Of a stretch of DNA of 8,386 bases, positions 7,691 to 8,386 are shown one piece after another. The DNA lies in contig CAMYMO010000389.1 of the NCBI GenBank assembly GCA_947259425.1, forward strand, positions 1-8,386. The letters are read 5' to 3'. Each line of letters begins with the position of its first letter. Position 1 is the first letter of the stretch. A model generated the notes under the pieces. That model saw nothing but the letters and a program-made list of their open reading frames with translations. It was not told where the DNA came from and ran no database searches. The stretch is from an uncultured Ectothiorhodospiraceae bacterium (GTDB lineage Bacteria > Pseudomonadota > Gammaproteobacteria > UBA6429 > Thiohalophilaceae). The position numbers were made by a program, and so were the translations under genes.

Positions 7691-7924
7691 TTACTTGTTT
7701 TTGCTGATGCGTTTATGCTCCTCTGTACAATAATAGCGTCCTTTATCCACAATTGCTTCGTGTTCAGGGATATGCATCGCACAATATTCACACTTTACGA
7801 CTTTTTCCAGGTTTTTCGCTTTTTTGGATGAACGTGTTTGCGACTTATTTTTGATATACCGTTTATAAAGTGCATAGACTAGCCAGATTATTAGCAAGAT
7901 AGTCAGTAAACGAAAAATTCCCAT
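7691..7924 (-). CDS. PP0621 family small membrane-anchored zinc-finger-like protein
   Basis: 77 residues of unknown function. The N-terminus, MGIFRLLTILLIIWLVYALYK, is one membrane helix (about residues 3-20) followed by a strongly basic linker (residues 21-44), so the C-terminal domain should be cytoplasmic by the positive-inside rule. That domain has C45-x2-C48, then C66-x3-H70 in the sequence YYCTEEH, a pattern like a small treble-clef or TRASH-type zinc-binding unit; H51 and H55 lie between. This matches the family named PP0621 after a Pseudomonas putida protein, which I recall being found next to pilS in other gammaproteobacteria. The start is supported by AGGA on the minus strand (complement of 7932-7935), 7 bases before the ATG. 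It leads the pilSR operon. Metal binding is inferred. Confidence 0.8.
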   Translation of the reverse strand: MGIFRLLTILLIIWLVYALYKRYIKNKSQTRSSKKAKNLEKVVKCEYCAMHIPEHEAIVDKGRYYCTEEHKRISKNK

Positions 7925-7931
7925 AATGGTG

Positions 7932-7955
7932 TCCTAGCGGCCTTTCAGGCCAGGG
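7932..7955 (-). promoter_or_regulatory. Hairpin overlapping the ribosome site of the PP0621-type gene
   Basis: Read on the minus strand, GGCCT-GAA-AGGCC forms a perfect 5-base-pair stem (7939-7951). Beyond a 3-base bulge (GCT), an outer CCT/AGG pairing (7952-7954 with 7933-7935) includes the AGG of the AGGA ribosome site. The RNA could therefore partly mask translation initiation. No T-run follows on either strand, so an intrinsic terminator is unlikely. The structure is seen in sequence; the regulatory role is inference. Confidence 0.4.
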
Positions 7956-8033
7956 TAAGATTAATTTTAAGACATACAGTAGCATAGAAGTGACGAAGAC
8001 TAAATTGATGGCATATTCCTGTCCACTTACTGG

Positions 8034-8049
8034 AGATGGCAAGATGGCA
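8034..8049. repeat. Tandem 8-base direct repeat AGATGGCA x2
   Basis: AGATGGCA occurs at 8034-8041 and immediately again at 8042-8049. The 7-base core GATGGCA appears a third time at 8008-8014. The repeats lie upstream of sucC and within the upstream region of the divergent operon. This could be a small slippage duplication or repeated protein-binding half-sites; nothing in the window decides. Confidence 0.5.
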
Positions 8050-8062
8050 GAGAAATTTTGCT

Positions 8063-8091
8063 TTGTCAGACGCTTTCCGACAGAATATGTC
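8063..8091 (+). promoter_or_regulatory. Candidate sigma-70-type promoter for sucC
   Basis: TTGTCA at 8063-8068 matches the -35 consensus at five of six bases. With 17-base spacing the -10 is TATGTC (8086-8091), only three of six. This is the best plus-strand candidate seen in the gap, about 40 bases before the sucC start, but the -10 is poor. Confidence 0.25.
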
Positions 8092-8092
8092 G
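8078..8092. promoter_or_regulatory. Perfect inverted repeat CGACA-N5-TGTCG
   Basis: CGACA and TGTCG flank GAATA, a perfect 5-base dyad of a size fitting an operator half-site pair or a small hairpin. It lies 40 bases before the sucC start, where the best candidate promoters of both directions overlap. I do not recognise the regulator. A 5-base dyad can occur by chance. Confidence 0.3.
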
Positions 8093-8109
8093 CCTTTAAA
8101 CCATGATAA
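8082..8109 (-). promoter_or_regulatory. Candidate promoter for the PP0621-pilS-pilR operon
   Basis: On the minus strand, TTATCA (complement of 8104-8109) and TATTCT (complement of 8082-8087) are separated by 16 bases, with four of six matches in each. It would give a leader of about 150 bases. Its -10 shares bases with the dyad at 8078-8092 and with the candidate sucC -10. A TAAAAT nearer the gene lacks a -35. Confidence 0.2.
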
Positions 8110-8131
8110 AAGCACAAGCGAACAATAGAAT

Positions 8132-8386
8132 ATGAATATCCATGAATTTCAAGCCAAAGCCTTATTCCGCGAGTATGGCGTACCCGTGCCTGAGGGCGAG
8201 GTGGCTCGCACCGTTGATGGTGCCGTGCGAATTGCAAAAGATTTAGATGGCGAACGTTGGGTCGTTAAAGCCCAGGTTCATGCCGGTGGTCGAGGTAAGG
8301 CCGGTGGTGTGAAAGTGGTGGATTCATTGCAGGCCGTAGAGCAAGTCGCAGAATCATTATTAGGTTCACAACTTGTTACCCAACAA
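8132..8386 (+). CDS. sucC: Succinyl-CoA synthetase (ADP-forming) beta subunit SucC, N-terminal part
   Basis: The first 85 codons are present; the full protein is normally about 388 residues and continues past the window. The start MNIHEFQAKALF and the ATP-grasp motif WVVKAQVHAGGRGKAGG (residues 43-59, nucleotide-binding K46 and Gly-rich loop) closely match SucC. It makes succinate and ATP from succinyl-CoA, ADP and phosphate in the TCA cycle, as a complex with SucD, whose gene presumably follows outside the window. ATG at 8132 is fixed by an in-frame TAG at 8126-8128 and by family alignment. There is no clear Shine-Dalgarno (AACAATAGAAT precedes), which is unusual for such a gene. Here sucC heads its own unit; it does not follow sucAB. 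Confidence 0.96.
   Translation, partial: MNIHEFQAKALFREYGVPVPEGEVARTVDGAVRIAKDLDGERWVVKAQVHAGGRGKAGGVKVVDSLQAVEQVAESLLGSQLVTQQ

Larger units (their letters stand above)
7925..8131. other. Divergent intergenic region between the PP0621-pilSR operon and sucC
   Basis: 207 bases without a supportable gene; the minus-strand open frame running through it (to 8237) overlaps the start of sucC and looks unlike any protein family. It should hold the promoters for both the leftward PP0621-pilSR operon and rightward sucC. Visible structure: a GC-rich hairpin at 7939-7951, a tandem 8-base repeat at 8034-8049 and a perfect dyad at 8078-8092. Promoter matches are weak and are listed separately. Confidence 0.7.

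Noticed and set aside
7939..7951. GGCCT-TTC-AGGCC as an intrinsic terminator
   Set aside because: No T-run follows on either strand, and it sits in the leader of a gene, next to the ribosome site.
8046..8063. Sigma-54-like TGGCAG...TTTTGCT
   Set aside because: The GG and GC elements are two bases further apart than the strict sigma-54 spacing allows.
7863..8237. 124-residue minus-strand open frame across the divergent gap
   Set aside because: It overlaps the start of sucC and the start of the PP0621-type gene, has no ribosome site or family-like features, and its composition looks like translated non-coding DNA.
1..8386. Mobile element, defence system, CRISPR, tRNA or biosynthetic cluster
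   Set aside because: No transposase, terminal repeats, spacer arrays, tRNA-like folds or unusual gene content were seen; every sizeable frame is explained by core secretion, regulatory or TCA genes.

Overview
The window looks like ordinary gammaproteobacterial chromosome. The evidence is a type II secretion (Gsp) operon with GspN, a PilS/PilR two-component pair preceded by a PP0621-type small protein, and a SucC start. Base composition looks moderate, by eye mid-40s % GC, with many TTA leucine codons. I cannot name the genus. All genes share a similar codon style, and I see no mobile elements, tRNA or rRNA genes, CRISPR arrays or phage genes.

Layout: (1) Bases 1-4625, plus strand, hold the 3' part of a type II secretion operon in the classical order: gspH (last 40 codons), gspI, gspJ, gspK, gspL, gspM, gspN. 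The genes overlap or sit at most 12 bases apart, so they are almost certainly one transcript. The window covers minor pseudopilins H-I-J-K (the tip of the pseudopilus), the inner-membrane platform proteins L and M, and the accessory protein N. (2) Bases 4643-7924, minus strand, hold an operon transcribed toward the gsp genes: a 77-residue membrane-anchored zinc-finger-like protein (PP0621 family), then pilS (sensor kinase), then pilR (sigma-54-dependent response regulator). pilS and pilR abut with no gap. The gsp and pil operons converge with only 17 bases between stop codons and no convincing terminator. (3) Bases 7925-8131 are a 207-base divergent intergenic region with a GC-rich hairpin at the PP0621 ribosome binding site, an 8-base tandem repeat and a CGACA-N5-TGTCG dyad. 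(4) From 8132, plus strand, sucC (succinyl-CoA synthetase beta subunit) begins and runs off the window after 85 codons.

How the genes relate: GspH-N build the secretion pseudopilus and its assembly platform. PilS/PilR are the regulators that in Pseudomonas and relatives control the homologous type IV pilus through the pilin gene. Their juxtaposition is suggestive, but nothing in this window shows that PilR controls gsp. sucC is TCA-cycle housekeeping with its own upstream region.

I did not find a convincing new system. The best leads are the small PP0621-type protein linked to PilSR, the hairpin that could mask its ribosome binding site, and the tightly convergent gsp/pil junction.
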